10,104 bases of DNA from JAJKIP01 sp040509055 (GTDB lineage Bacteria; Bacteroidota; Bacteroidia; Chitinophagales; Chitinophagaceae), in the NCBI GenBank assembly GCA_040509055.1, contig JBEVLT010000026.1, forward strand, positions 1 to 10,104, written 5' to 3'. Shown one piece after another: positions 1 through 6,772 of the stretch. The stretch's first letter is position 1, and every line of letters begins with the position of its first letter. Both the position numbers and the translations under genes were made by a program. The notes under the pieces were generated by a model that had not been told where the DNA came from, ran no database searches, and saw only the letters and a program-made list of their open reading frames with translations.

Positions 1-370
1 ACATCTGGCGGCCCAGGCGATTCTTGGGGAGCATGCCTTTTACTGCCCTTTCGATCAATACTTCGGGGCGGCGTTTTTGCAGGTTGATCGCCGTTTCTTC
101 CTTACGGCCACCGGGGTAACCGCTGAACGTGTCATAGATCTTTTCCTGCAGCTTGTTGCCGGTAAGAACGACTTTTTCGCAGTTGATCACGATAATGTAA
201 TCGCCGGTGTCAACGTGAGGCGTATAGTATGCCTTGTTCTTACCGCGAAGGATCGCAGCAATTTTGGCACACATACGTCCTACGGTTTGATTGGTACCGT
301 CTACAACGTACCAGGTGCGTTGTACGGTAGCCGCATTCGCATGCTTTGTTGTGAAATGTAATTTGCTCAT
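1..370 (-). CDS. rplM: 50S ribosomal protein L13, C-terminus cut by window edge
   Basis: L13 is an early-assembly protein of the large ribosomal subunit. Reading the minus strand from the ATG at 370-368 gives 123 codons without a stop, beginning MSKLHFTTKH. L13 landmarks are visible: RTWYVVDGTNQTVGRM near residues 18-33, the RGKNK and YYTPHVDTGDY stretch at about residues 41-57, VVLTGNK, YDTFSGYPGGRKEE, and the diagnostic VKGMLPKNRLGRQM that runs to the window edge. The family is usually about 145-150 aa, so roughly 25 residues are missing beyond base 1. The gene has its own promoter (484-514) and a structured leader of about 108 nt. In most bacteria rpsI (S9) follows rplM and would lie outside this window. 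It is transcribed divergently from the regulator gene and is a chromosomal housekeeping gene next to the kdp locus, not functionally part of it. Confidence 0.97.
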   Translation of the reverse strand, partial: MSKLHFTTKHANAATVQRTWYVVDGTNQTVGRMCAKIAAILRGKNKAYYTPHVDTGDYIIVINCEKVVLTGNKLQEKIYDTFSGYPGGRKEETAINLQKRRPEVLIERAVKGMLPKNRLGRQM

Positions 371-392
371 TCGAAATTTGTGTTGCGCTGGC

Positions 393-471
393 TCCGCCGG
401 GCGGATCACAGCAGGTTTAAGAAATGCAGCCGGGCCATCCCCCGGTTCTGTCCCGATTCCAGCTAACGCTG
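393..471 (-). promoter_or_regulatory. Structured 5' leader of rplM (three short hairpins)
   Basis: Three short inverted repeats lie in the predicted rplM leader: 460-471 (4-bp stem, arms CAGC/GCTG, 4-nt loop), 430-445 (5-bp stem, CCGGG/CCCGG, 6-nt loop) and 393-405 (5-bp stem, TCCGC/GCGGA, 3-nt loop). Ribosomal protein operons are often controlled by their own product binding the leader, and an L13 leader is known in Bacillus. Whether this leader acts that way is inference; each stem is short and could be chance in GC-rich sequence. Confidence 0.3.
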
Positions 472-482
472 TTTTTGGGGTC

Positions 483-502
483 GCAAAGATAAGCATCTTT
501 GC
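483..502. repeat. Perfect 8-bp inverted repeat over the rplM -7 box
   Basis: The arms GCAAAGAT (483-490) and ATCTTTGC (495-502) are exact reverse complements with a 4-nt spacer, AAGC. One arm contains the rplM -7 element on the minus strand. The other reads CATCTTTG on the plus strand, one base off the same consensus. It could be an operator, two overlapping divergent -7 boxes, or coincidence. Confidence 0.6.
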
Positions 503-514
503 TTTCCTTCCAAG
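484..514 (-). promoter_or_regulatory. Bacteroidota-type housekeeping promoter of rplM
   Basis: Read on the minus strand, TATCTTTG at 491-484 matches the Bacteroidota -7 consensus TAnnTTTG exactly. A TTG at 513-511 lies 19 nt upstream of it, as expected for the -33 element. Transcription would start near 478-480, giving a 5' leader of about 108 nt before the rplM ATG at 370. The -7 element lies inside a perfect inverted repeat (483-502). Confidence 0.65.
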
Positions 515-680
515 GATTTCAAACATTATTTTCAATACACACCTTTGTAATCAACTGATTTACAATAGAAATTTTGCCGTCTTTTGAATACTCCTGGATT
601 TTTCGAGCCCCGGTATGATGCGCCGCAAACATTCAGGGTGCGCTTTTTTGGAGCTTCTTCCGGTACATTTACATCCCGTT

Positions 681-2027
681 ATGCAAGGAAAGCGCATCTT
701 AATCATCGACGACGAAGAGCAGCTCCGCGGGCTGATGAAGCGCATCATCGGCCTGGAAGGTTTCGACGTGCACGAAGCAGCCACGGTCAAAGCCGGGCTG
801 AAAAAGCTGGAAACGGAAGCCATCGATGTGGTGCTTTGCGATGTAAAGCTGCCCGATGGCAACGGCGTGCAGCTGGCCGGTGAGCTCAGGAAAAAATACC
901 CAACGATAGAAATGATCCTGCTGACCGCCTATGGCAACGTAACCGATGGCGTGCAGGCCATGAAAAACGGCGCTTTCGACTACCTCGTCAAAGGCGATGA
1001 CAACGACAAGATCATTCCCCTGCTGCACCGGGCGCTGGAAAAAGCGCAGCTGGCGCAGCAGGTGGCACGGCTGCAGCAGCAACTGGGCCGTACTCATTCC
1101 TTCGATACCATACTGGGCGACTCCGCAGGCATCCGGCAGGCCGTAGCCCTGGCACAAAAAGTGGCCGGCGCCGATACCACGGTACTGCTGCTGGGCGAAA
1201 CCGGTACCGGCAAGGAAGTGTTTGCCCAGGCCATTCACCAGGCCAGCCGGCGGGCGGGCCAGTCTTTTGTAGCGGTAAACTGCAGCGCCTTCAGCCGGGA
1301 GCTGCTGGAAAGCGAGCTGTTTGGCCACAAGGCCGGCGCTTTTACCGGAGCAGTAAAAGATAAAAAAGGCTTGTTTGAAGAGGCCAGCCACGGCACCCTC
1401 TTCCTGGACGAGATCGGCGAAATGCCTGCCGAACTGCAGGCCCGGCTGCTGCGGGTGCTCGAAACCGGTGAGTTCATCAAGGTAGGCGATACCCGGACCG
1501 TAAAAGTGGATGTGCGCATCATTTCGGCAACCAACCGCCACCTGCAGGCAGAGATCGAAACCGGTCATTTCCGGTCCGACCTGTTTTATCGTTTGTCCGT
1601 GTTCCAGGTAGCATTGCCGTCGCTGCGCGAGCGGTTGAAAGATATTCCTGCCCTGGCCACGCATTTTACAGCACTCTCGGCTGCGCGTACCAACAAACCG
1701 GTCCCTGCTTTATCAGCAGCATACCTGGATGCGCTGCAGCATTACCAATGGCCCGGTAATATCCGTGAATTGAAGAACGTGATCGAGCGCAGCGTGATCC
1801 TCGAAGACGGCGCAGCACTTACGGTGAACAGCCTGCCGGTCGAGTTCCGGTCTGCTCCTGCAGTTGCAAAACACAGTTTTTCTTCCTTTGAGCTGGCCGG
1901 CGTAGAAAAGGAACATATCCGCAAAACGCTCCTGCATACCAACGGCAACAAGACCGAAGCGGCCCGCCTGCTGAACATTGGTCTCACTACGCTCTACCGC
2001 AAGATTGCCGAATACAACCTGGGCTGA
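681..2027 (+). CDS. Sigma-54-dependent response regulator (NtrC family), likely activator of kdp
   Basis: This 448-aa protein has the three NtrC-family modules. The receiver is residues 1-120, with acidic pair D10/D11, phospho-acceptor D54 in VVLCDVKLPDGNG, T82 and K104. A Q/L-rich linker, probably coiled coil, spans about 118-137. The AAA+ domain is about 142-375, with Walker A GETGTGKE at 172-179, the sigma-54-contacting GAFTGA loop at 219-224 and Walker B LFLDE at 240-244. A Fis-type helix-turn-helix ends the protein (about 404-448, NGNKTEAARLLNIGLTTLYRKI). I chose the ATG at 681 because MQGKRILIIDDEE is a normal receiver start; an in-frame ATG at 615 would add 22 residues unlike a receiver. 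No Shine-Dalgarno is visible. It would open sigma-54 promoters by ATP hydrolysis from upstream sites. It sits directly before a sigma-54-like promoter and the kdp genes, so it probably takes KdpE's place. Family assignment is secure; the kdp target is inferred. Confidence 0.95.
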   Translation: MQGKRILIIDDEEQLRGLMKRIIGLEGFDVHEAATVKAGLKKLETEAIDVVLCDVKLPDGNGVQLAGELRKKYPTIEMILLTAYGNVTDGVQAMKNGAFDYLVKGDDNDKIIPLLHRALEKAQLAQQVARLQQQLGRTHSFDTILGDSAGIRQAVALAQKVAGADTTVLLLGETGTGKEVFAQAIHQASRRAGQSFVAVNCSAFSRELLESELFGHKAGAFTGAVKDKKGLFEEASHGTLFLDEIGEMPAELQARLLRVLETGEFIKVGDTRTVKVDVRIISATNRHLQAEIETGHFRSDLFYRLSVFQVALPSLRERLKDIPALATHFTALSAARTNKPVPALSAAYLDALQHYQWPGNIRELKNVIERSVILEDGAALTVNSLPVEFRSAPAVAKHSFSSFELAGVEKEHIRKTLLHTNGNKTEAARLLNIGLTTLYRKIAEYNLG

Positions 2028-2049
2028 TCTCTTTTCATTTTGACAAATC

Positions 2050-2070
2050 ACCCTTTCAAAACGGAAGGGT
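2050..2070. promoter_or_regulatory. Dyad after the regulator gene: possible activator site or weak terminator
   Basis: ACCCTTTC (2050-2057) faces GGAAGGGT (2063-2070) across a 5-nt spacer, AAAAC: an 8-bp stem with one T-G wobble. It starts 23 bp after the regulator stop codon, as a terminator might, but no T-run follows. Its centre is about 110 bp upstream of the sigma-54-like -24 element, within the usual distance of enhancer sites. I cannot decide between the two roles. Confidence 0.4.
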
Positions 2071-2097
2071 TAAGCTGCATCTCCTGCATGGCCCTGT

Positions 2098-2121
2098 TGG
2101 CTTGTTTCCATAACTAAGCCA
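2098..2121. promoter_or_regulatory. Imperfect dyad, candidate enhancer site for the regulator
   Basis: TGGCTT (2098-2103) and AAGCCA (2116-2121) are exact reverse complements. Within the 24-bp element, 8 of the outer 10 base pairs match (TGGCTTgtTT / AActAAGCCA). The centre lies about 60 bp upstream of the -24 element. Fis-type HTH dimers of NtrC-family activators bind dyads of about this size. The role is inferred from position and symmetry only. Confidence 0.35.
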
Positions 2122-2169
2122 TTGGCAGTCTTTCACTAACACCCGCTGCTCACTCACTCTGCCTGGTGC

Positions 2170-2185
2170 CGGCACGGCACTGGCA
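2170..2185 (+). promoter_or_regulatory. Sigma-54 (-24/-12) promoter of the kdp operon
   Basis: CGGCACG-gcac-TGGCA fits the sigma-54 consensus TGGCACG-N4-TTGCA, with one mismatch in the -24 block and one in the -12 block. The invariant GG (2171-2172) and GC (2183-2184) are exactly 10 bp apart. Transcription would start near 2195-2196, leaving about 35 nt before the first ORF at 2231. I found no convincing TAnnTTTG housekeeping box between 2028 and 2230. A GAFTGA-bearing activator gene immediately upstream supports the call. Confidence 0.6.
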
Positions 2186-2230
2186 TACCCTGCCCGACAA
2201 ACATATTTCTCATCCTTACAAAACTCAACC

Positions 2231-2317
2231 ATGACACTGGCAATCGTCTTACTCCTTTCCGGCCTTGTTTGCTTCGGCCTTCTTTTCAAATCCGTCGATT
2301 GGTTCGAAAAAATCTAA
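2231..2317 (+). CDS. 28-aa single-pass membrane microprotein ahead of kdpF
   Basis: An ATG-to-TAA reading frame of 28 codons begins MTLAIVLLLSGLVCFGLLF, one hydrophobic transmembrane segment, and ends in a polar, amphipathic tail, KSVDWFEKI. It is the first frame after the predicted sigma-54 promoter, with a leader of about 35 nt, and its stop is only 5 nt before the ATG of kdpF. The same layout (one N-terminal membrane helix and a short charged cytoplasmic tail with K-x5-EK) is seen in KdpF, but the sequence differs. It may be a second small lipid-like stabilising subunit of the KdpABC pump, a duplicated and diverged KdpF, or a leader peptide. I do not recognise a named family. Membrane nature is clear from composition; translation and function are inferred from position and spacing. 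Confidence 0.6.
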   Translation: MTLAIVLLLSGLVCFGLLFKSVDWFEKI

Positions 2318-2322
2318 ACACC

Positions 2323-2403
2323 ATGATGACAGCATTATTCATCCTATCCGTAGTGGTTTGTGGCTACCTCCTGTACGTATTGATCAAACCCGAAAAATTT
2401 TAA
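2323..2403 (+). CDS. kdpF: K+-transporting ATPase small subunit KdpF
   Basis: This 26-codon frame (ATG 2323, or 2326 if the second Met is used) encodes one membrane helix followed by GYLLYVLIKPEKF. That is the typical KdpF C-terminus (the E. coli protein has GYLVYALINAEAF). KdpF is a small inner-membrane subunit that packs against KdpA and stabilises the KdpFABC complex, partly in place of lipid. The stop TAA at 2401-2403 is one base from the kdpA start at 2405, so translation is probably coupled. Length and position immediately before kdpA are normal for the family. Confidence 0.9.
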   Translation: MMTALFILSVVVCGYLLYVLIKPEKF

Positions 2404-2404
2404 C

Positions 2405-4120
2405 ATGAATACAGAATTATCCGGCGTCATCGCTATGTTCCTGCTCACGGTAGCGCTGGCTTATCCGCTGGGCCGCTATGTGGCAACCGTCTTCAGCGGT
2501 CAAAAAACGTTTACCGATTTTATGAGCCCCCTGGAGCGGTTCATCTTTCGCATCAGTGGCATCAACACCGCAGAAAGCATGAACTGGAAACAGTTTCTCA
2601 AAGCCCTGCTTACGATCAATATGCTCTGGCTGGTCTATGCTTTCTTCCTCCTTATTTTCCAGGACCGTCTGCCGCTAAACCCGGATGGCAACCCGGCACA
2701 GACTCCCGACCTGGCTTTTAACACCGCCATCAGCTTCCTCGTCAACTGCGACCTGCAGCACTATTCCGGCGAATCGGGGCTGACCTATCTCACCCAGCTG
2801 TTTGTCGTCAACTTCCTGATGTTTGTCAGCGCTGCCACCGGTATTGCCGCGCTCATCGCCGTATTCAACGGGCTGAAGGAAAAGACCACGCAACACCTGG
2901 GCAACTTCTGGGTCATTTTTACCAAAGCCATTACCCGCATCTTATTACCGCTCTGCATCATTGCCGCCATCGTCCTTGCTTTCAACGGTACGCCGGCCAG
3001 CTTTGATGGCAGGGATACCATCACCACCCTGCAGGGCGACAGCGTGCAGGTATCCCGCGGGCCGGCAGCCGGCATGATCGCCATCAAACATATCGGCACC
3101 AATGGCGGCGGCTGGTTTGGCGCCAACTCGGCGCATCCCCTTGAAAACCCGAATTATTTTACCAACATGCTGGAGATGGTGCTGCAGATGATCATCCCGC
3201 TGGCGATGATCTTTGCGATGGGCTTCTACCTCCGCCGTAAAAAGCTGGCACTCGTCATCTTCGGGGTAATGACCATCGGCATGCTGTTCCTGCTGGTACC
3301 TACCATCGTGTCTGAGGTGAATGGCAATCCTGCCATCGAAAAGATGGGGATTGCGCAGGCCACCGGCGCCATGGAAGGCAAGGAGGTACGCTTCGGTCCC
3401 GCAGCATCTGCTTACTGGAGCATCATCACCACCGTCATTTCCACCGGCTCGGTCAATTCCATGCACGACAGCTCCATGCCCATGTCCGGCACCATGATGC
3501 TGCTGGCCATGATGGTCAATGCCTTTTACGGCGGATGCGGCGTGGGTATCCTGAACTACCTGATCTATATCATCATCGCGGTCTTCATCTCCGGACTCAT
3601 GATCGGGCGTACGCCCGAGTTCATGGGGCATAAAGTGGAAGCGCGGGAGGTAAAGATCGCAGCCCTGGTAACGCTGTTGTCTGCCTTTCTTGTCAAAGGC
3701 TTCACGGCGCTGGCCGCTTACATGATCGCGCATCACCCGGAGATCGGGTGGGCGGTAAAACCAGGCGCCTGGCTGAACAATCCATCGCACCACGGCTTTT
3801 CCGAAATGCTGTACGAATACACTTCAGCCAACGCCAATAACGGCAGCGGGTTCGAAGGCCTGGGCGATAACAATATCTTCTGGAACGTGACCACCGGCTT
3901 CGTGCTCCTGCTGGCGCGCTTTATTCCCATCATCGGCCCGGTCGCCATCATCGGCCTGCTGGCACGTAAAAAATACATCCCTGAATCGCCCGGCACCCTG
4001 CGGACCGACTCCTGGACATTCGGCATGATGACCTTTGCCGTGATCATCATTATCAATGCCCTTTCCTTTTTCCCGGCGCTGGCACTGGGACCGCTGGCCG
4101 AATATTTTTCACTCCGCTAA
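2405..4120 (+). CDS. kdpA: K+-transporting ATPase subunit A (K+ channel-like subunit)
   Basis: KdpA is the inner-membrane subunit that binds and selects K+ before passing it through a tunnel to KdpB. The 571-aa product is close to the usual 555-570 aa and has many hydrophobic helices throughout. The four pore loops of this SKT-superfamily protein are visible: VNCDLQHYSGE (113-123), GTNGGGWFGANSAHP (231-245), STGSVNSMHDSS (346-357) and ANANNGSGFEGL (475-486). The conserved GLMIGRTPEFMG follows loop three (R402 equivalent to E. coli R400). Loop one differs from the E. coli TNTNWQSYSGE by losing the W and gaining D and H, while the Q of the tunnel entrance (Q118) is kept. The start at 2405 is one base from the kdpF stop. 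The kdpB start follows 7 nt after its stop. Confidence 0.98.
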   Translation: MNTELSGVIAMFLLTVALAYPLGRYVATVFSGQKTFTDFMSPLERFIFRISGINTAESMNWKQFLKALLTINMLWLVYAFFLLIFQDRLPLNPDGNPAQTPDLAFNTAISFLVNCDLQHYSGESGLTYLTQLFVVNFLMFVSAATGIAALIAVFNGLKEKTTQHLGNFWVIFTKAITRILLPLCIIAAIVLAFNGTPASFDGRDTITTLQGDSVQVSRGPAAGMIAIKHIGTNGGGWFGANSAHPLENPNYFTNMLEMVLQMIIPLAMIFAMGFYLRRKKLALVIFGVMTIGMLFLLVPTIVSEVNGNPAIEKMGIAQATGAMEGKEVRFGPAASAYWSIITTVISTGSVNSMHDSSMPMSGTMMLLAMMVNAFYGGCGVGILNYLIYIIIAVFISGLMIGRTPEFMGHKVEAREVKIAALVTLLSAFLVKGFTALAAYMIAHHPEIGWAVKPGAWLNNPSHHGFSEMLYEYTSANANNGSGFEGLGDNNIFWNVTTGFVLLLARFIPIIGPVAIIGLLARKKYIPESPGTLRTDSWTFGMMTFAVIIIINALSFFPALALGPLAEYFSLR

Positions 4121-4127
4121 AAACTGA

Positions 4128-6185
4128 ATGATCATGACAAAAAAACAAGCTATAAAATTATTTGACCCTTCGCTGGTAAGCGGCGCCATCCGGCAATCGG
4201 TACTGAAGCTGAGCCCACGCCTGATGGTAAAGAACCCGGTGATGTTTACCGTAGAGCTTGGTACACTGGTGATGCTGGCCGTGGTGATCTGGCAACTGGC
4301 CACCGGCAATACCACCGAAGGCGCCTTATGGTACAATATCACGGTGTTTGCCATCCTGCTGGTAACCGTGCTGTTTGCCAATTTTGCCGAGGCATTGGCC
4401 GAAGCAAGAGGCAAGGCCCAGGCAGAAAGCCTGCGCAAAACAAGAGAAGAAACACCTGCGAAAAAGATCTTTGTCGTGGGCGACATGTATGTGAACGAAG
4501 TAAAGACCGTCCCGTCCTCCAGCCTCCGCCTCGGCGACCGGTTTGTGTGTGAAGCCGGCGATACCATTCCCATGGATGGCGGGATCGTGGAAGGTATTGC
4601 CACGATCGACGAATCGGCCATTACCGGCGAATCGGCACCGGTGATCCGCGAGGCCGGCGGTGATAAATCGTCGGTGACCGGCGGTACCAAAGTATTGTCC
4701 GACCGCATCGTGGTGGAAGTGACCACGCAACCCGGTCAGACCTTTCTCGATAAAATGATCGCGCTGGTGGAAGGCGCCAGCCGGCAGAAAACGCCGAATG
4801 AAATTGCACTGACCATCCTGCTGGCTGCTTTTACACTCATCTTCATCATCGTGTGCGTGACGCTGAAGCCGTTTGCCGACTATGCGAATACGCCCATTAC
4901 CATCGCTGCCTTTATTTCCCTGTTTGTCTGCCTGATCCCGACCACTATCGGCGGGCTCCTGTCAGCCATCGGTATCGCCGGTATGGACCGGGCGCTGCGG
5001 GCCAACGTGATCGCCAAGAGCGGTAAGGCGGTGGAAACAGCCGGCGACGTGGATGTGCTGCTGCTGGACAAAACAGGTACCATCACCATCGGCAACCGCA
5101 AGGCCACGAACTTTTATGCCGCCCCCGGCACAAATGACCAGGATTTTATTCAATACAGTGCGCTAAGCTCGCTGGCCGATGAAACGCCTGAAGGAAAATC
5201 GATCGTGGAGCTGGCCCTGGCCAAAGGAGTAACGGCACAGACACAGCAAGGAACGGAGTTCATCAAATTCACCGCGGAAACAAGAAGCAGCGGTGTGAAC
5301 CTGCCGGATGGCATGCGCATCCGCAAGGGCGCTTTCGATGCCATCCGCAACCTTGCTGTGCAGAACGGGCATACAGTACCGGCCGAAACCGAAGCCAGCG
5401 TGAAAAGCATTGCGACCAATGGCGGTACGCCGCTGGTGGTGGCGGTAAACAACGAGATCAAAGGCGTAATCGAGTTGCAGGACATCATCAAACCCGGTAT
5501 ACAGGAACGCTTCCAGCGGCTGCGCCGCATGGGCGTCAAGACCGTGATGGTGACCGGCGACAACCTGCTTACCGCAAAATACATTGCGAACGCAGCCGGC
5601 GTAGACGATTTTATTGCCGAAGCCAAACCGGAAGACAAGATGGAGTACATCCGCAAAGAGCAGTCGGGCGGCAAGCTGGTAGCCATGATGGGCGATGGCA
5701 CCAACGATGCGCCTGCCCTGGCACAGGCCGATGTAGGCGTATCCATGAACAGCGGCACGCAGGCTGCCAAGGAGGCCGGTAATATGGTGGACCTGGACAA
5801 TGACCCTACCAAGCTGATCGAAGTGGTGGAGATCGGCAAGCAATTGCTGATCACCCGCGGCACCATCACTACCTTTTCCATTGCCAATGATGTGGCCAAG
5901 TATTTCGCCATCGTACCCGCCCTGTTCATTTCTTCCATTCCCGCACTGCAGTCACTGAACATCATGCAGCTCAAGAGCCCGGAATCGGCCATCCTGTCGG
6001 CGATTATTTTCAACGCCATCATCATCCCGCTGCTGATCCCACTGGCTCTGCGCGGTGTGCAATACCGTCCCATCGGCGCTTCGGCCCTGTTGAGAAGAAA
6101 CCTGCTGGTGTACGGCATCGGCGGCATCATCGCCCCGTTTATCGGCATCAAGCTGATCGATCTGCTGCTGGGACTATTTATGTAA
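4128..6185 (+). CDS. kdpB: K+-transporting P-type ATPase subunit B (catalytic)
   Basis: KdpB hydrolyses ATP and releases K+ to the cytoplasm; it is the P-type ATPase of the KdpFABC pump. The 685-aa product matches the family length (E. coli 682). Visible motifs: actuator-domain TGES at 166-169, CLIPTT around P271 in the ion-path helix, phosphorylation site DKTGT with D314, nucleotide-site KGAFD (K400), KPEDK at 500-504, MVTGDN at 474-479, hinge GDGTNDAP at 522-529, and the helix-five pair D588/K591 in SIANDVAKYF (E. coli D583/K586). S169 of TGES corresponds to the serine whose phosphorylation inhibits E. coli KdpB (S162), so that control could exist here. All catalytic residues I can check are intact. 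The start may be ATG 4128 or the in-frame ATG 4134; both are close behind kdpA. kdpC follows 22 nt after the stop. Confidence 0.98.
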   Translation: MIMTKKQAIKLFDPSLVSGAIRQSVLKLSPRLMVKNPVMFTVELGTLVMLAVVIWQLATGNTTEGALWYNITVFAILLVTVLFANFAEALAEARGKAQAESLRKTREETPAKKIFVVGDMYVNEVKTVPSSSLRLGDRFVCEAGDTIPMDGGIVEGIATIDESAITGESAPVIREAGGDKSSVTGGTKVLSDRIVVEVTTQPGQTFLDKMIALVEGASRQKTPNEIALTILLAAFTLIFIIVCVTLKPFADYANTPITIAAFISLFVCLIPTTIGGLLSAIGIAGMDRALRANVIAKSGKAVETAGDVDVLLLDKTGTITIGNRKATNFYAAPGTNDQDFIQYSALSSLADETPEGKSIVELALAKGVTAQTQQGTEFIKFTAETRSSGVNLPDGMRIRKGAFDAIRNLAVQNGHTVPAETEASVKSIATNGGTPLVVAVNNEIKGVIELQDIIKPGIQERFQRLRRMGVKTVMVTGDNLLTAKYIANAAGVDDFIAEAKPEDKMEYIRKEQSGGKLVAMMGDGTNDAPALAQADVGVSMNSGTQAAKEAGNMVDLDNDPTKLIEVVEIGKQLLITRGTITTFSIANDVAKYFAIVPALFISSIPALQSLNIMQLKSPESAILSAIIFNAIIIPLLIPLALRGVQYRPIGASALLRRNLLVYGIGGIIAPFIGIKLIDLLLGLFM

Positions 6186-6207
6186 TCAGATTAAAAAAAG
6201 AACAATC

Positions 6208-6771
6208 ATGAAAAAGAACCTACTGATATCGCTGAAGCTGACGCTGGCCATAATCCTGCTCTGCTCCGTGTTTTACCCGTTGCTGATCGCCGGCGTAAGC
6301 AAGGCGGCGCCCGGTGGCGGCAAAGGAGAAACCATTATTGTAAACGGTAAAGTGGTCGGTTATGAAAAGATCGGCCAGTCGTTTACCGGTGACAACTATT
6401 TCCAGGGACGGCCTTCCGCTGTTAATTACAATGCAGCCGGATCGGCCGGCAGCAACAAAGGCCCTTCCAACCCTGATTATTTGCAGGTGGTGCAGGACCG
6501 CATCGATACATTCCTCGTGCACAACCCCGGCGTACGAAAGGAAGAAATTCCTGCCGACCTGGTAACAGCTTCGGGCAGTGGTCTTGATCCCGATATCTCC
6601 CCGGCTGCCGCTTATGTCCAGGTAAAACGTGTAGCTACTGTCCGTTCCTTACCCGAACAAAAAGTAAAAGCCCTGGTGGATCGGCATATACAAAAGCCAC
6701 TGGCAGGTTTGCTGGGCCCGTCAAGGGTGAATGTGCTGAAATTGAACATTGCGCTGGATGAATTGAAGTAG
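6208..6771 (+). CDS. kdpC: K+-transporting ATPase subunit C
   Basis: KdpC is the single-pass periplasmic subunit of the pump and is thought to help K+ entry into KdpA or to stabilise the KdpA-KdpB assembly. The 187-aa product is normal for the family. It has one N-terminal membrane helix (about residues 7-30), then the periplasmic domain with YFQGRPSA (64-71), SGSGLDPDISPAAA (122-135), QVKRVA, and a C-terminal RVNVLKLNIALDEL. The upstream spacer is A-rich (taaaaaaagaacaatc before the ATG) with no clear Shine-Dalgarno, as usual in Bacteroidota. No hairpin terminator is visible after its stop, so transcripts may continue into the porin gene. Confidence 0.97.
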   Translation: MKKNLLISLKLTLAIILLCSVFYPLLIAGVSKAAPGGGKGETIIVNGKVVGYEKIGQSFTGDNYFQGRPSAVNYNAAGSAGSNKGPSNPDYLQVVQDRIDTFLVHNPGVRKEEIPADLVTASGSGLDPDISPAAAYVQVKRVATVRSLPEQKVKALVDRHIQKPLAGLLGPSRVNVLKLNIALDELK

Positions 6772-6772
6772 C

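Noticed and set aside
544..576. Possible promoter of the regulator gene (TTTG at 544-547, AAATTTTG at 569-576).
   Set aside because: The -7 box lacks the T of TAnnTTTG and the spacing of 21 bp is long; TACATTTA at 664-671 was equally weak because its upstream element is too near.
77..587. Plus-strand open frames over the rplM region.
   Set aside because: Antisense of L13 and of its leader; no family features.
615..680. N-terminal extension of the sigma-54 regulator from an earlier ATG.
   Set aside because: The added 22 residues do not look like part of a receiver domain, and the protein from 681 starts exactly as the family does.
2164..2179. Alternative sigma-54 register one step upstream (TGGTGCC ... 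CGGC).
   Set aside because: GG-N10-GC spacing holds, but only 4 of 7 and 2 of 4 consensus bases match, clearly worse than 2170-2185.
2181..2193. TGGCATACCCTGC as a sigma-54 promoter.
   Set aside because: GG and GC are only 8 bp apart, not the required 10.
5150..6151. Long minus-strand open frame (333 codons) opposite kdpB, and similar ones opposite kdpA (2945-3793) and the regulator (699-1664).
   Set aside because: They are antisense shadows of well-conserved genes with unrealistic amino acid composition (rich in M/S/P, or H/G/D).
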